NCBI RefSeq assembly: GCF_004341245.1
Contig: NZ_SLWY01000012.1
Location: 124,001-188,000, forward strand
Length of the DNA stretch: 64,000 bases
Source of the DNA: Plasticicumulans lactativorans
Lineage (GTDB): Bacteria > Pseudomonadota > Gammaproteobacteria > Competibacterales > Competibacteraceae
Reading direction: 5' to 3'
Positions 36,837 to 46,667 of the stretch are shown one piece after another. The notes beneath the pieces were generated by a model. That model was not told where the DNA came from. It worked only from the letters and a program-made list of their open reading frames with translations, and made no database searches. Position 1 is the stretch's first letter. Each line of letters begins with the position of its first letter. The translations under genes were made by a program, and so were the position numbers.

Positions 36837-36866
36837 CGAGTTCCAACCATAACACGCCTGCGAAGC

Positions 36867-36943
<77 letters not shown>

Positions 36944-36987
36944 CCGTTTCAGACCAGTCCTGCACCCGGGTTCGTGCAAGGCGCCGA

Positions 36988-37016
36988 ATGATAAGGAGGC
37001 CCCCCCTCGGTGTCAA
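36988..37016 (-). promoter_or_regulatory. Sigma-70 promoter of the Pro-Arg-His-Lys tRNA operon
   Basis: A perfect -35 box TTGACA and a -10 box TATCAT are separated by 17 bp on the minus strand. The discriminator after the -10 is GC-rich (TCGGCGCC), typical of growth-rate and ppGpp-controlled stable-RNA promoters. The promoter begins 11 bp after the cysS stop. Confidence 0.9.
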
Positions 37017-37026
37017 CGCCGCCACT

Positions 37027-38409
37027 TCAGGCCCGGCGCCAGGTGGTGCCGGCCGCCGTATCCTCGAGGACCACGCCGCGCCGCGTCAGTTCGTCGCGCA
37101 GGCGGTCCGACTCGGCCCAGTCCTTCGCCTTGCGCGCCAGGGCGCGCTCGGCGATCAGCGCTTCGATCGCGGCGTCGTCAGCGCCCTCCCCGCCCTTCAG
37201 GAACGCCTCCGGATCGGCCTGCAGCAGGCCGAGCACCTCGCCGAGCGCGCGCAGGGTGGCGGCGAGCGCGCCCGCGCGGGTGGCGTCCGTCGCTTCGGCC
37301 CGCGCGCGGTTGAGGTCGCGCGCCACCTCGTCGAGCACGGCGAGCGCGCCCGGGGTGTTGAAGTCGTCGTTCAGCGTGTCGCGGAAACGCGCGACGCAGG
37401 CTTCCACCGGTTCGCCACCCGCAGGCGCGCCGCGCAGCGCCGTGTAGAGCCCCGCGAGGCGGTTGCGCGCGGCATCGAGATGGCCGTCCGAGTAGTTCAG
37501 CGGGCTGCGGTAGTGGCTGGAGAGGATGAACAGGCGCACGACCTCGGCCGGGTAGCGCGCCAGCACCTCGCGCACGGTGAAGAAGTTGCCGAGCGACTTC
37601 GACATCTTCTCCTCGTCGACGTTGACGAAGCCGTTGTGCATCCAGACGTTGACGTAGGCGTGGCCGTTCGCCGCCTCGCTCTGCGCGATCTCGTTCTCGT
37701 GGTGCGGGAACTTCAGGTCCATGCCGCCGCCGTGGATGTCGAAGTGCTCGCCGAGGCAGCACTTGCTCATCGCCGAGCACTCGATGTGCCAGCCCGGTCG
37801 GCCGGGCCCCCAGGGCGAGGGCCAGGCCGGTTCGCCCGGCTTGGCGGCCTTCCACAGCACGAAGTCGAGCGGATCGTCCTTGGTCTCCCCGACCGCGACG
37901 CGCTCGCCGGCGCGCAGGTCGTCGAGCCGCTTGTTGGAGAGCCTGCCGTAGGCTTCGAAGCGGCCGACGCGGTAGTAGACGTCACCGCTGGCGCCGGCGT
38001 AGGCGTAGCCCTTGTCCATCAGCGTCGCGATCATCGCGACCATCTCGCCGATGGTCTCGGTGGCGCGCGGCTCCAGGCTCGGGCGCAGCACGCCGAGCGC
38101 GTCGGCATCCTCGTGCATCGCGGCGATGAAGCGTCCGGTCAGCGCGGCGATGCTCTCGCCGTTCTCCTGCGCGCGGCGGATGATCTTGTCGTCGATGTCG
38201 GTGATGTTGCGCACGTAGGTCACGTCGTAGCCGCACCAGCGCAGATGGCGCACGACGACGTCGAACACCACCATCACCCGCGCGTGGCCGATGTGGCAGT
38301 AGTCGTAGACGGTCATGCCGCAGACGTACATCCGCACCTTGCCGGGCTCGATCGGCGTGAACGCTTCCTTGCGGCGGGTGAGGCTATTGAAGATCTGCAG
38401 CGGCGACAT
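37027..38409 (-). CDS. cysS: Cysteinyl-tRNA synthetase
   Basis: 460 aa, normal length for the family. The start is ATG 38409 ([10 protein letters not shown]); the longer in-frame N-terminus is alanine/proline-rich and unlike the family. The enzyme charges tRNA-Cys with cysteine in the cytoplasm. Class I signatures are present: [18 protein letters not shown] (zinc Cys and HIGH), WHIECSAMS, and KMSKSLGNF (KMSKS). The zinc ligands C, C, H and E are visible in order. It lies upstream of the tRNA operon on the same strand and is divergent from ppiA. Confidence 0.97.
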   Translation of the reverse strand: MSPLQIFNSLTRRKEAFTPIEPGKVRMYVCGMTVYDYCHIGHARVMVVFDVVVRHLRWCGYDVTYVRNITDIDDKIIRRAQENGESIAALTGRFIAAMHEDADALGVLRPSLEPRATETIGEMVAMIATLMDKGYAYAGASGDVYYRVGRFEAYGRLSNKRLDDLRAGERVAVGETKDDPLDFVLWKAAKPGEPAWPSPWGPGRPGWHIECSAMSKCCLGEHFDIHGGGMDLKFPHHENEIAQSEAANGHAYVNVWMHNGFVNVDEEKMSKSLGNFFTVREVLARYPAEVVRLFILSSHYRSPLNYSDGHLDAARNRLAGLYTALRGAPAGGEPVEACVARFRDTLNDDFNTPGALAVLDEVARDLNRARAEATDATRAGALAATLRALGEVLGLLQADPEAFLKGGEGADDAAIEALIAERALARKAKDWAESDRLRDELTRRGVVLEDTAAGTTWRRA

Positions 38410-38591
38410 GGCGGTACTCGACGAGGCGCAAGGGTCCGGCGGGGCGAGGCGTGAGGCCGTCGCGCGCGGCGGCGCCGGGGCGCGGACGGCCCACGATGGT
38501 AGCGGAATCGCCGGGGCCGACAAACCGTGACGCGCGTCCGGGTCGCCACTATCATGCGCCGGCTTTCGGCCGCCCCCGGAGTCCGCCCGCC

Positions 38592-39152
38592 ATGCGCTTC
38601 GCCCGTATCACCGCCTGCGCCCTCGCGCTCGCCGCCAGCCCCCTCGCCCTTGCCGCCCCGCTGGTCGCGCTCGATACCAGCGCCGGGCGCATCGTGCTCG
38701 AACTCGACGATGCCAGGGCGCCGAAGACCGTCGCCAACTTCGTGCAGTACGTGAAGGCCGGTCATTACGACGGCACGATCTTCCACCGCGTGATCCCGAA
38801 CTTCATGATCCAGGGCGGTGGCTTCACCGAGAAGCTCGACGAGAAGCCGACCCACGCGCCCGTTCCCAACGAGGGCCAGAACGGCCTCAAGAACCTGCGC
38901 GGCACCATCGCGATGGCGCGCACCGCCGATCCGGACTCGGCGACCGCGCAGTTCTTCATCAACGTCGTCGACAACAAGGGACTCGATTACCCGCGCCCCG
39001 ACGGCCACGGCTACGCCGTGTTCGGCCGGGTGGTCGAGGGCATGGACGTCGTCGACCGCATCAAGGCCATGCCCACCCGCACCGTCGGCCCTTACGAGAA
39101 CGTGCCGAGCATCGCCGTGATCATCAAGAAAGCCACGCTGCAGGCGAACTGA
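38592..39152 (+). CDS. ppiA: Periplasmic peptidyl-prolyl cis-trans isomerase (cyclophilin A type)
   Basis: 186 aa from the ATG at 38592, chosen because it begins a clear Sec signal peptide ([20 protein letters not shown], cleavage after ALA-AP). The mature part is a bacterial cyclophilin: [25 protein letters not shown] and [16 protein letters not shown]. It speeds proline isomerisation during folding of periplasmic and outer-membrane proteins. ppiB follows after 14 bp, so the two are probably cotranscribed. The gene is divergent from cysS across 182 bp, which must hold both promoters. Confidence 0.95.
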   Translation: MRFARITACALALAASPLALAAPLVALDTSAGRIVLELDDARAPKTVANFVQYVKAGHYDGTIFHRVIPNFMIQGGGFTEKLDEKPTHAPVPNEGQNGLKNLRGTIAMARTADPDSATAQFFINVVDNKGLDYPRPDGHGYAVFGRVVEGMDVVDRIKAMPTRTVGPYENVPSIAVIIKKATLQAN

Positions 39153-39166
39153 ACGAGGACACCCCC

Positions 39167-39655
39167 ATGATCAAGCTCCACACCAACCGCGGCACCATCA
39201 CGCTCGAACTCGATGCCGGGAAGGCGCCGGTGAGCGCCGCCAACTTCGAGCAGTACGCGCGCGACGGCTTCTACACCGGCACGATCTTCCACCGTGTGAT
39301 CCCGAATTTCATGATCCAGGGCGGCGGCATGGAACCCGGCATGAAGCAGAAGACCACCCGCGCGCCGATCGCCAACGAGGCCAAGAACGGCCTGAAGAAC
39401 GTGCGCGGCTCGATCGCGATGGCACGCACGTCCGATCCGCACTCGGCGACCGCGCAGTTCTTCATCAACGTCGCCGACAACGTCTTCCTCGACTATCCGG
39501 GGCAGGACGGCTGGGGCTACGCGGTGTTCGGGCGGGTCACCGAGGGGCTCGACGTGGTCGACGCGATCATCGGCGTGCGCACCGGCCGCTCCGGCTACCA
39601 CAGCGACGTGCCGGTCGAGGACATCGTCATCGAACGCGTCGAAGTCCTCGACTGA
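39167..39655 (+). CDS. ppiB: Cytoplasmic peptidyl-prolyl cis-trans isomerase (cyclophilin B type)
   Basis: 162 aa without a signal peptide. The cyclophilin core is complete: [41 protein letters not shown] and [20 protein letters not shown] precedes the ATG by 10 nt (GAACGAGGACACCCCC). It is closely similar to the preceding ppiA, a paralogous pair differing mainly by the export signal. lpxH follows after 10 bp. Confidence 0.95.
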   Translation: MIKLHTNRGTITLELDAGKAPVSAANFEQYARDGFYTGTIFHRVIPNFMIQGGGMEPGMKQKTTRAPIANEAKNGLKNVRGSIAMARTSDPHSATAQFFINVADNVFLDYPGQDGWGYAVFGRVTEGLDVVDAIIGVRTGRSGYHSDVPVEDIVIERVEVLD

Positions 39656-39665
39656 CGCCGCCGGC

Positions 39666-40379
39666 ATGGCGACGCTGTTCATCGCCGACCTGCACCTGGA
39701 CGCCGCACGGCCCGACACCACGCGGCTGTTCCTCGACTTCCTCGGCCGCCGCGCGGCACGCGCCGAGGCGCTGTACATCCTCGGCGATCTCTTCGAGGCC
39801 TGGATCGGCGACGACGACGACGCCCCGCTCGGCGCCGAGGTCGCCGCCGCGCTGGCGCGGCTGAAGACGCCGAAGTTCTTCGTGCACGGCAACCGCGACT
39901 TCCTGCTCGGCCCCGCCTACGCGGCGCGCGCCGGCCTCACGCTGCTGCCGGAAACCTCGGTGATCGATCTCTACGGCACGCCGACACTGCTGCTGCACGG
40001 CGACATCCTCTGCACCGGCGATGTCGACTACCAGCGCTTCCGCGCCGCGATCCGCACCCCGGAGAAGATCGCCGAACTGCTCGCGCAGCCACTGGAGGCG
40101 CGCCGCGGGCTCGCCCGCCAGTTGCGCGAGGACAGCCGCAGCGCGATGGCCGGCAAGAGCGCCGCGATCATGGACGTCGACCCGCAGGCCGTCGCCGCGG
40201 CCCTGCGCGCGCACGGCGTCACGCAGATGATCCACGGCCACACCCACCGCCCGGCGCTGCATGAACTCGATCTCGACGGCCAGCCGGCCTGGCGCATCGT
40301 GCTCGGCGACTGGTACACGCAGGGCAGCGTGCTGGTGGTCGGACGCGACGAACTGCGCCTGGAGGGGCTGCACGCCTGA
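39666..40379 (+). CDS. lpxH: UDP-2,3-diacylglucosamine diphosphatase (lipid A synthesis)
   Basis: 237 aa, typical length. A calcineurin-like metallophosphoesterase that hydrolyses UDP-2,3-diacylglucosamine to lipid X and UMP at the inner face of the cytoplasmic membrane. Metal and catalytic motifs run in order: IADLHLD, ILGDLFEAWIGDDDD, HGNRDFLLG, LLLHGDILCTGD and MIHGHTHRPA. It follows ppiB by 10 bp with little ribosome-site sequence, suggesting coupling to ppiB. It is the last gene of the ppiA-ppiB-lpxH run. Confidence 0.95.
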   Translation: MATLFIADLHLDAARPDTTRLFLDFLGRRAARAEALYILGDLFEAWIGDDDDAPLGAEVAAALARLKTPKFFVHGNRDFLLGPAYAARAGLTLLPETSVIDLYGTPTLLLHGDILCTGDVDYQRFRAAIRTPEKIAELLAQPLEARRGLARQLREDSRSAMAGKSAAIMDVDPQAVAAALRAHGVTQMIHGHTHRPALHELDLDGQPAWRIVLGDWYTQGSVLVVGRDELRLEGLHA

Positions 40380-40585
40380 ATCCCCCTGCGGCGCGGCCGC
40401 GAAGGCGTGCGATGGGGCTACGCTGTGGCGTCCCGCACCCCTCGGTTCCCCCTTGGCGTGCGGCGATGTGGCACACACCGGCCCCCCGCGAAGGGCCCCG
40501 AGCAGGGCGGTAGCGATCACCCGCGTCGCTGTATTCCCCCCGACGGCCGAATGGCGCCGGGCCGGTCACCGCCGTGCGGTGACGT

Positions 40586-40870
40586 TCAGCGGCGTGGGCG
40601 GCGTGGCGATGGACGTTGGTGACCGGCCGGTTTGGCGGGAGCCGGCGGAGCCTTGGATTTGAAGCGCTCGAGCATGAACTTCATGCCACGCTCGAATTCT
40701 CGGTTGGAGATTTCCGATTCCGCGCGGGCGACGAACCGTTTCAGTTCGTCGAGGGTCCAGCTCGCGAAATCGATCGCACGCACACCGATTCGACGGCTGG
40801 CGGAGATCTGCGGGTACGGCATGGTCTGTTTGGGCATTCCTGAGGGGGCTAGGTCTGGGTGGAACATCAA
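40586..40870 (-). CDS. Small hypothetical protein
   Basis: Up to 94 aa from Met at 40870; Met at 40837 (PKQTMPYPQ) or 40822 (PYPQISASRR) may be the true start, and no clear ribosome site decides. I do not recognise the family. The middle (IGVRAIDFASWTLDELKRFV) looks helical and conserved-like, and the C-terminus is proline/lysine/arginine-rich (KPAGHQRPSPRRPRR), suggesting nucleic-acid contact. An 8-bp perfect stem GTCACCGC/GCGGTGAC lies just past the stop at 40565-40583 without a T-run. It is on the same strand as prc, 159 bp downstream of it. Confidence 0.5.
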   Translation of the reverse strand: MMFHPDLAPSGMPKQTMPYPQISASRRIGVRAIDFASWTLDELKRFVARAESEISNREFERGMKFMLERFKSKAPPAPAKPAGHQRPSPRRPRR

Positions 40871-41029
40871 ATGCCGGACATGGGGAGCGTCCGGACTGCT
40901 TTCAAGTCACCGCCGAAGCCCGCCAGCGTGAGCGGGCGGCGGAACTGACTTGGACTATAGGCGATCGTGCGGATTTGACATCCGCCGCAACCCTTTTTGT
41001 GCTGACGGCTGCGGCGGACGGGTTTCGCA

Positions 41030-43120
41030 TCAGCGAACCGCCACCCGCGGCATGCCGCGCAACTGGATGTAGTCGAGCAGCACCTGGGCGGTTTCGTCGA
41101 GGAAGGGGTCCGGCCCGTCCTTGCGTTCGCTGCCGTCGTCCTCGCTGTCCGGATCGAGCCGGGCACGGCCGTCGCGACCGCGGATGCGGTTCTTGTTCGC
41201 TTCGTACTCCGCGCGGCGTTTGCTCTCGAGCAGGCTCACGGTGGTCTGCTTGCGTAACTGCCGTGAGTAATCCAGATCGGCCTTGAGTTCCTGATAGGCG
41301 GCATCCTGGCGCACGCGCGCCTCGTGCATGCGCGCCATGTCAGGCACGTACTCGGCCACCTTGCCGGCGACCCGGTAGCGCGTCGGCGCGATCTCGTCCC
41401 ACGGCAGCGCGTGCGGCTGCGAGCTCTCGCCGACCTCGTCGGCGGCGAAGGCCGCCGGCAGCTGGAGGTCGGGGATCACGCCGCGGTGCTGGGTGCTGGA
41501 GCCGTTGATGCGGTAGAACTTGGCGATGGTGAGCTTGAGCTGGCCGAGCTTTTCCTTCACCTGCGGCAGGAAGCGTCCGAGCTCGATCAGCGTCTGCACC
41601 GTGCCCTTGCCGTAGGTCTGCTCGCCGACCACCACCGCACGGCCGTAGTCCTGCATCGCGCCGGCGAAGATCTCCGATGCCGAGGCGCTGAAGCGGTCCA
41701 CCAGCACGGCCAGCGCACCGTTGTAGGCCACTGTCGGATCGGGGTCGCTCTCGATCGAGACCTTGCCCTTGGCGTCGCGCACCTGCACCACCGGCCCTTC
41801 GGTGATGAACAGCCCGGTCAGCTCCACCGCCTCCTGCAACGAGCCGCCGCCGTTCTGGCGCAGGTCGATGACCACGCCGTCGACCTTCTGCCGGTCGAGT
41901 TCGGCGAGCAGCCGGCGCACGTCGCGGGTGGTGCTGCGGTAGTCCGGATCGCCGCGCTGCGCGGCGGCGAAGTCGATGTAGAAGGTCGGGATGGTGATCA
42001 CCCCCACGCGCCGCTCGCTGCCGTCGCGCTGGAAGGTGCGGATCTGGCTCTTCGCCGCCTGCTCTTCGAGCTGGATCTTGTTGCGCACCAGGCGCACCGC
42101 CGACCCCCCGCTGCCCGCCGGCGCCTGCGCCGGCACCACCTGCAGGCGCACCACCGAGCCGCGCTGGCCGCGGATCAGGTCGACCACGTCGTCGAGGCGC
42201 CAGCCGACCACGTCGACCATCGGGCCGTCGTCGCCCTGGGCGACGCCGACGATGCGGTCCTTGGGCTTGATCGCCTTCGACAGGTCGGCCGGGCCACCGG
42301 GCACCAGTTCGACGACGACGGTCTCCTCGTCCTCCAGCCGCAGCACCGCGCCGATGCCTTCGAGCGACAGGCGCATCTGGATGTTGAAGTTTTCGGAACT
42401 GCGCGGCGACAGGTAGCCGGTGTGCGGATCGAACACCCCGGTGACGGCGTTCATGTAGACCTGGAACACGTCCTCGGGCGAGGTCTGCGCGGCGCGGCGC
42501 AGCCGCCCCTCGTAGCGCCGGCGCAGCGTGTCGCGCGCCGCGGCCTCGTCCTTGCCGGCGAGCATCAGCGTCAGCGCCTCGTGCTTCAGGCGCTTGCGCC
42601 AGATTTCGTCGAGTTCCGCGACGTCGCCGGCCCACGGCGCCTTCTTGCGGTCGAGCTCGATGCTTTCGTCGACCTTGAAGTTGAACGGCCGTGCGAGCTG
42701 CTCGCGGATGCGCGTGGTGCGTTCGAGCAGGCGCTGCTGGTAGCGGTTGAAGATGTCGAAGGCGGCGCTCAGGCGGCCGTTGCGCAGTTCGTCGTCGAGC
42801 ACCGTGCGGTAGCGTTCGAACTCGTCGATGTCGCCGGCGAGGAAGAAGCTGCGGCTGAAGTCGAGCGCCTCCAGGTAGGCGTCGAACACCTTCACCGACA
42901 GCGCATCGTCGATCTTGAGCTTGCGGTAGTGGTACTGCGACAGCAGGCTCGCGACGGTCTGATCCACCCGCGATTGCACCGTCGCCGGCGCGAGCGGCGC
43001 CAGTTCGGTCGGCAGCGGCAGCGCATCGGGCGCGGTGGCCGCGCAGGCGCTCGTGCCAACCAGGCCGAACGCGAGTGCGAGGGGCAGCAGCAGGCGGCGT
43101 AGGAGCATGGCGGATCTCAT
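41030..43120 (-). CDS. prc: Tail-specific periplasmic protease (C-terminal processing peptidase)
   Basis: 696 aa with a signal peptide (LLRRLLLPLALAFGLVGTSACA). The order is N-terminal helical domain, PDZ region (about 220-310, with LSLEGIGAVLRLED), S41 protease core, then a C-terminal DUF3340-like region. The catalytic pair is visible: Ser in DRFSASASEIFAGAMQ and Lys in GEQTYGKGTVQ. It degrades or trims periplasmic proteins with non-polar C-termini. The start ATG overlaps the NYN gene's stop in ATGA, so the two are translationally coupled; Met-5 at 43108 is an alternative start. Confidence 0.95.
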   Translation of the reverse strand: MRSAMLLRRLLLPLALAFGLVGTSACAATAPDALPLPTELAPLAPATVQSRVDQTVASLLSQYHYRKLKIDDALSVKVFDAYLEALDFSRSFFLAGDIDEFERYRTVLDDELRNGRLSAAFDIFNRYQQRLLERTTRIREQLARPFNFKVDESIELDRKKAPWAGDVAELDEIWRKRLKHEALTLMLAGKDEAAARDTLRRRYEGRLRRAAQTSPEDVFQVYMNAVTGVFDPHTGYLSPRSSENFNIQMRLSLEGIGAVLRLEDEETVVVELVPGGPADLSKAIKPKDRIVGVAQGDDGPMVDVVGWRLDDVVDLIRGQRGSVVRLQVVPAQAPAGSGGSAVRLVRNKIQLEEQAAKSQIRTFQRDGSERRVGVITIPTFYIDFAAAQRGDPDYRSTTRDVRRLLAELDRQKVDGVVIDLRQNGGGSLQEAVELTGLFITEGPVVQVRDAKGKVSIESDPDPTVAYNGALAVLVDRFSASASEIFAGAMQDYGRAVVVGEQTYGKGTVQTLIELGRFLPQVKEKLGQLKLTIAKFYRINGSSTQHRGVIPDLQLPAAFAADEVGESSQPHALPWDEIAPTRYRVAGKVAEYVPDMARMHEARVRQDAAYQELKADLDYSRQLRKQTTVSLLESKRRAEYEANKNRIRGRDGRARLDPDSEDDGSERKDGPDPFLDETAQVLLDYIQLRGMPRVAVR

Positions 43121-44058
43121 TCGTCGGCGGCAGGCGCGTCGCTGGCGCCCGGTTCGCGGGAGTCGGTATCGGCGGTCTCGGCGGCGACCGGCGGGTTCGT
43201 CGGCGCGCGCGTGCGGCTGGTCAGCGGCGGGCTCGGATGCACCAGCACGATGTCGGTCGCGACCGGCTGGCGGCCGTTCGGCTCGGCCAGCGTGAATTCG
43301 AAGATGTGGTTGCGCGAGGGCAGCCGCGCCACGTTCAGGCCGTCGGGCATGCTCGAATCGTGGAAGAACGCGGTGCGGTACGGCGAGTCGGCATCACGCG
43401 AGTCGGTCTTCCACAGGTAGGGCGAATTCTCGACCAGGAAGCGCATGAAGCCGTAGCCCTTGTTGTCGTCGTGGTGGTAGCAGTAGCCGCGCACCCGCGA
43501 ACCGATCTCGCCCCACGCCGCACTCGGGTCCTCGCCGCGCGTCGGCAGCAGCGACGGCACCAGGTAGCCCGACACGTACAGGTCGGCCTCGCGGCGCAGT
43601 TCCTCGGAGACGTTGTCGAAGGCCAGCACCTCGACGCGCAGGCCCTTGTTCTGCAGCGCCCGCACCACCTGCACGAAATCGCCGTCGCCGGTGACCAGCA
43701 GCACGCGGTCGAGGTTCTGCGACTGCAGCAGCAGGTCGACCGCCATGTCGAGATCGGCATTGGCCTTGGCGTAGCGGTTGCCGTTCTCGTCCTCGAACCA
43801 CTTCACCCGTTTTTCGATGACCTTGTAACCGAGCTCACGCAACGCCGACTGGTAGGCCCTGGCCTTGTCGCGGTACAGCGGGCTCGAACCGGCGCGCTCC
43901 TCGTCGTAGGTCAGGTAGACGTTGAGGCGCAGCGCCTCGGCGAGATCGCGGCAGGCGAATTCGCGCAGCACGTCGTACTGCATGCGCTGCCCGCCGTTGC
44001 GCGAAATATTGGCCGCATCGACGTAGACGCCGACCTTTGCATGAGACTTGTAAACCAC
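43117..44058 (-). CDS. NYN-domain (LabA/DUF88-like) putative RNase with C-terminal cold-shock-like domain
   Basis: 313 aa from a GTG start at 44058, preceded by GAGGG about 6 nt upstream; no ATG lies nearby in frame. The N-terminal NYN (PIN-like) domain has KVGVYVDAANI, NADLDMAVDLLL and VLLVTGDGDFVQVVRAL, giving the acidic metal-binding residues of this nuclease-like fold. Residues about 180-290 (NKGYGFMRFLVEN, TAFFHDSSM, IFEFTLAE) resemble a cold-shock/OB domain that could bind RNA. The tail is proline/alanine/aspartate-rich. It couples to prc by an ATGA overlap, an odd pairing of cytoplasmic RNA handling with periplasmic proteolysis. Confidence 0.8.
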   Translation of the reverse strand: MVYKSHAKVGVYVDAANISRNGGQRMQYDVLREFACRDLAEALRLNVYLTYDEERAGSSPLYRDKARAYQSALRELGYKVIEKRVKWFEDENGNRYAKANADLDMAVDLLLQSQNLDRVLLVTGDGDFVQVVRALQNKGLRVEVLAFDNVSEELRREADLYVSGYLVPSLLPTRGEDPSAAWGEIGSRVRGYCYHHDDNKGYGFMRFLVENSPYLWKTDSRDADSPYRTAFFHDSSMPDGLNVARLPSRNHIFEFTLAEPNGRQPVATDIVLVHPSPPLTSRTRAPTNPPVAAETADTDSREPGASDAPAADE

Positions 44059-44185
44059 GGACGACCCTCGCCCCGTCGTGTGCGTCGGGGCCTGAATGGA
44101 CGGATGCTCTCGCTGATGAAGGTGACGATCGAAATCCCGGGCGGACTCCGCGCCGCATTGTGGCAGAAATCCGGCCGGCTGGCCT

Positions 44186-44647
44186 CTACTCGGGCATGTG
44201 GCCGGCCAGCAGTTCGGCAAGATGGGCCTTCTTGCTCAACGGGTAAAGCGTGAACGTCCCGATCGCCTTGGCCACGCAGTGGCCGGCGCGACAGTCGCGG
44301 ATCTCGCCCGACACCACCACCAGTTTCGAGCCGGTGAAATCGAGCGTGCCCCGCCCTTCGAGCTCGTCGCCGCGGCCGACCGGGGCGAAGAAATGCGTCT
44401 TGAACTCCACCGTCGCGCACAACTTGCGGTGCGTCACCGCCCAGGTCAGCGCAGTCATGCCGAGGGTGGCGTCGAGCATCGCTGCGAGCACCCCTCCGTG
44501 GCAGGCGTTCACCGAACTCAGGTGCTGCTCGCCGACGCGCAGTCGGTAGCGGATCGCGCCCGGGCCGTCGACCGCGAGGTCCATGCCCAGATGGCGGTCG
44601 AAGTGCGCCATCTCCTTGTAGATCGCCTCGAATTCCTTCGCGTTCAT
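44186..44647 (-). CDS. PaaI-family hotdog thioesterase
   Basis: 153 aa. The single hotdog domain shows the PaaI/YbgC-like pattern SSVNACHGGVLAAMLDATLGMTAL, with the HGG-x3-A-x-DA motif, and ATVEFKTHFFAPV. It probably hydrolyses an acyl- or aryl-CoA thioester in the cytoplasm; the substrate cannot be told from sequence. It starts 6 nt after the chemoreceptor gene's stop and is probably cotranscribed with it. The NYN gene follows after 127 bp. Confidence 0.85.
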   Translation of the reverse strand: MNAKEFEAIYKEMAHFDRHLGMDLAVDGPGAIRYRLRVGEQHLSSVNACHGGVLAAMLDATLGMTALTWAVTHRKLCATVEFKTHFFAPVGRGDELEGRGTLDFTGSKLVVVSGEIRDCRAGHCVAKAIGTFTLYPLSKKAHLAELLAGHMPE

Positions 44648-44653
44648 CGTCGC

Positions 44654-46468
44654 TCACACGGTACGGATCGCCGCCAGGAAGTGGTCGACGTCGCCGCGCA
44701 GGTGGTGCGCACGCATCGACAGTTGCGCCACCGCCGCGCTCACCTGCTCGGCCATCGCCGCGGCATCGGTGGCCGCGGCGCTGACCCCGCCGATGGTCTG
44801 CGACACGTCCCCGGTGCTGTCGGCGGCCACCCCGAGGTTGCGCGCGATGTCCTCGGTGGCGCGCGACTGCTCGCCGACCGCAGCGGCAATGGTGCGCGCG
44901 ATCCGATCGACCTCGCCGACGATCGCCGCGATGCCGCCGATCGCGGTCACCGCCTCCTGCGTGCGCTGCTGGATCGCCGTGACCTGCGCGACGATCTCGT
45001 GCGTCGCCTGCCCGGTCTGCCCGGCGAGGCTCTTGACCTCGGCCGCGACCACCGCGAAGCCGCGCCCGGCGTCGCCGGCGCGCGCCGCCTCGATGCTCGC
45101 GTTCAGCGCCAGCAGCTTGGTCTGCTCCGACACCGAGTTGATCAGGTCGACGACCTTGCCGATGGTCTGCGCCGCCCCGTGCAGGCCCTCGACCTGGCCC
45201 TGGGTGCGCGTCGCGGCGTCCACCGCGCGCGCCACGATGCGGGCCGACTCCGCCGCCTGCGCGGTGATGCTGCGCACCGTCGCGGCGAGCTGCTCGACCG
45301 CGGCGGCGACGCTGCGCACGCCGTCGGCCGCCTGCGCCGAGGCCGCGGCGACGCGCTGCGCGCGCGCCGTGGTGTTGCCGGCGGTCGAGCCCATGCCCTG
45401 CGCCGCGCCCTGCAGCTCGCGGCAGGCCCCCTCCACCGCCGCCAGCGCCTCCAGCACCTGCGCATCGAAGGTGCGCGCGAGCCCGGTCAGGCGGTCGGCA
45501 CGCGCCTCGCGCTCGGCGCGCCGGCGCTCGGCGTCGGCCTCGCGCTCCTCGCGGGCGCGCTCGCGCGCCGCCGCCTCCTCGGCGCGCCGCTGCTCGGCCG
45601 CGCCGCGCTCGCGCTCGCGCTCGGCGGCGAAACGCTGCTGCTCGGCGCTCTTCTCGGCGGCGACGTGCTCGGCCTCGGTGGCGGTGTCCTTGAACACCTG
45701 CACCGCGCGGGCGATCGCGCCGACCTCGCCGCCGCGCGCAAGCTCGGGCACCGCCACGCCGCGATCGCCGCGCGCGAGCGCGAGCATCGCCTCGGTGATG
45801 TGCGCCAGCGGCGTCACCACCTCGCGCTGCACACGGCGCGCGCCGTGCACGCACACCCCGATCGCCGCCAGCGACATCAGCGTGCAGCCGGTGATCGCGA
45901 ACCACACCACGCGGTCGCCGGCCTCGTCGCTCGCCGCGACGAAGGCCTGGATCTGCTCGGTGACCTTCTCCATGGCGTCCTCGAGCGCGCTGAAACGCTC
46001 CATGAACGCGGCGAAGCGCGCCGGCGAGGCGTCGCCACGCTCCAGCACCGCGGCGACGTCGGCCCGCGCCGCCGCGATGTAGGCGGCGAGCGGCGCCTCG
46101 ACCGCGACGATCTGCTCGTGCAGCGCCTGCGGCAGCCCCTCGGCGGCACGGTTGGCGGCGATCGCCTGCTCCAGGTCGTGCGCGTGCCCGGCGAGGTCCT
46201 CGCGCACCTGCGCCTGCTCGGCCGGCGCACCACTGGCGCCGATCTGCCGCGCCAGCAGCACGTCGGCGCGCAGCGCGTCGTGCATCATGTCGGCGCCGAG
46301 GTGCTCGCGCAGCGCCGCCGCGGCGCGCCGGCTGTCGCCGAGCTGCAGCCGCAGCCACTGCACGCTGGTGAGCGCCACCAGCGCGAGCAGCACGATCGCC
46401 CCCCCGCTGAGCAGGCTCGACCGGCGCAGGCGCGCGCCGATGCCGTCCATGTGTTCCTTCGTCTTCAT
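44654..46468 (-). CDS. Methyl-accepting chemotaxis protein
   Basis: 604 aa from the ATG at 46468, with GGAG 8 nt upstream (an in-frame extension to 46573 lacks a site). A first transmembrane helix (about 20-38), a periplasmic four-helix-type sensor (about 40-185) and a second transmembrane helix (about 190-210) are followed by HAMP. A long arginine/glutamate/alanine coiled coil (about 285-345) separates HAMP from the signalling domain, which has the conserved hairpin [27 protein letters not shown]. It is a CheA/CheW-coupled membrane receptor with unknown ligand. The extra charged coiled coil is longer than usual. Confidence 0.92.
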   Translation of the reverse strand: MKTKEHMDGIGARLRRSSLLSGGAIVLLALVALTSVQWLRLQLGDSRRAAAALREHLGADMMHDALRADVLLARQIGASGAPAEQAQVREDLAGHAHDLEQAIAANRAAEGLPQALHEQIVAVEAPLAAYIAAARADVAAVLERGDASPARFAAFMERFSALEDAMEKVTEQIQAFVAASDEAGDRVVWFAITGCTLMSLAAIGVCVHGARRVQREVVTPLAHITEAMLALARGDRGVAVPELARGGEVGAIARAVQVFKDTATEAEHVAAEKSAEQQRFAAERERERGAAEQRRAEEAAARERAREEREADAERRRAEREARADRLTGLARTFDAQVLEALAAVEGACRELQGAAQGMGSTAGNTTARAQRVAAASAQAADGVRSVAAAVEQLAATVRSITAQAAESARIVARAVDAATRTQGQVEGLHGAAQTIGKVVDLINSVSEQTKLLALNASIEAARAGDAGRGFAVVAAEVKSLAGQTGQATHEIVAQVTAIQQRTQEAVTAIGGIAAIVGEVDRIARTIAAAVGEQSRATEDIARNLGVAADSTGDVSQTIGGVSAAATDAAAMAEQVSAAVAQLSMRAHHLRGDVDHFLAAIRTV

Positions 46469-46667
46469 GTGCTGCTCCGTGTATCCGTGAATCACGGGGC
46501 CGCGCGACCACGGCCCGCCATGACGCCCCCGCGCCTTTCGGCGACCCCCCGCGTCAGCACGCAACCATAGCACCGCCCCGGCCGGCCGGCAGGCACGCCC
46601 TTGCGCCCGCGCGCGCGGCGGCTAGGGTTTGCGCAGCGCACGCCGTCGCCGCAGCGCAGGAGCCGTC

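Noticed and set aside
40565-40583. GTCACCGC/GCGGTGAC stem as a terminator
   Set aside because: The 8-bp stem is perfect but there is no T-run on either strand, so it was noted only with the neighbouring small gene.
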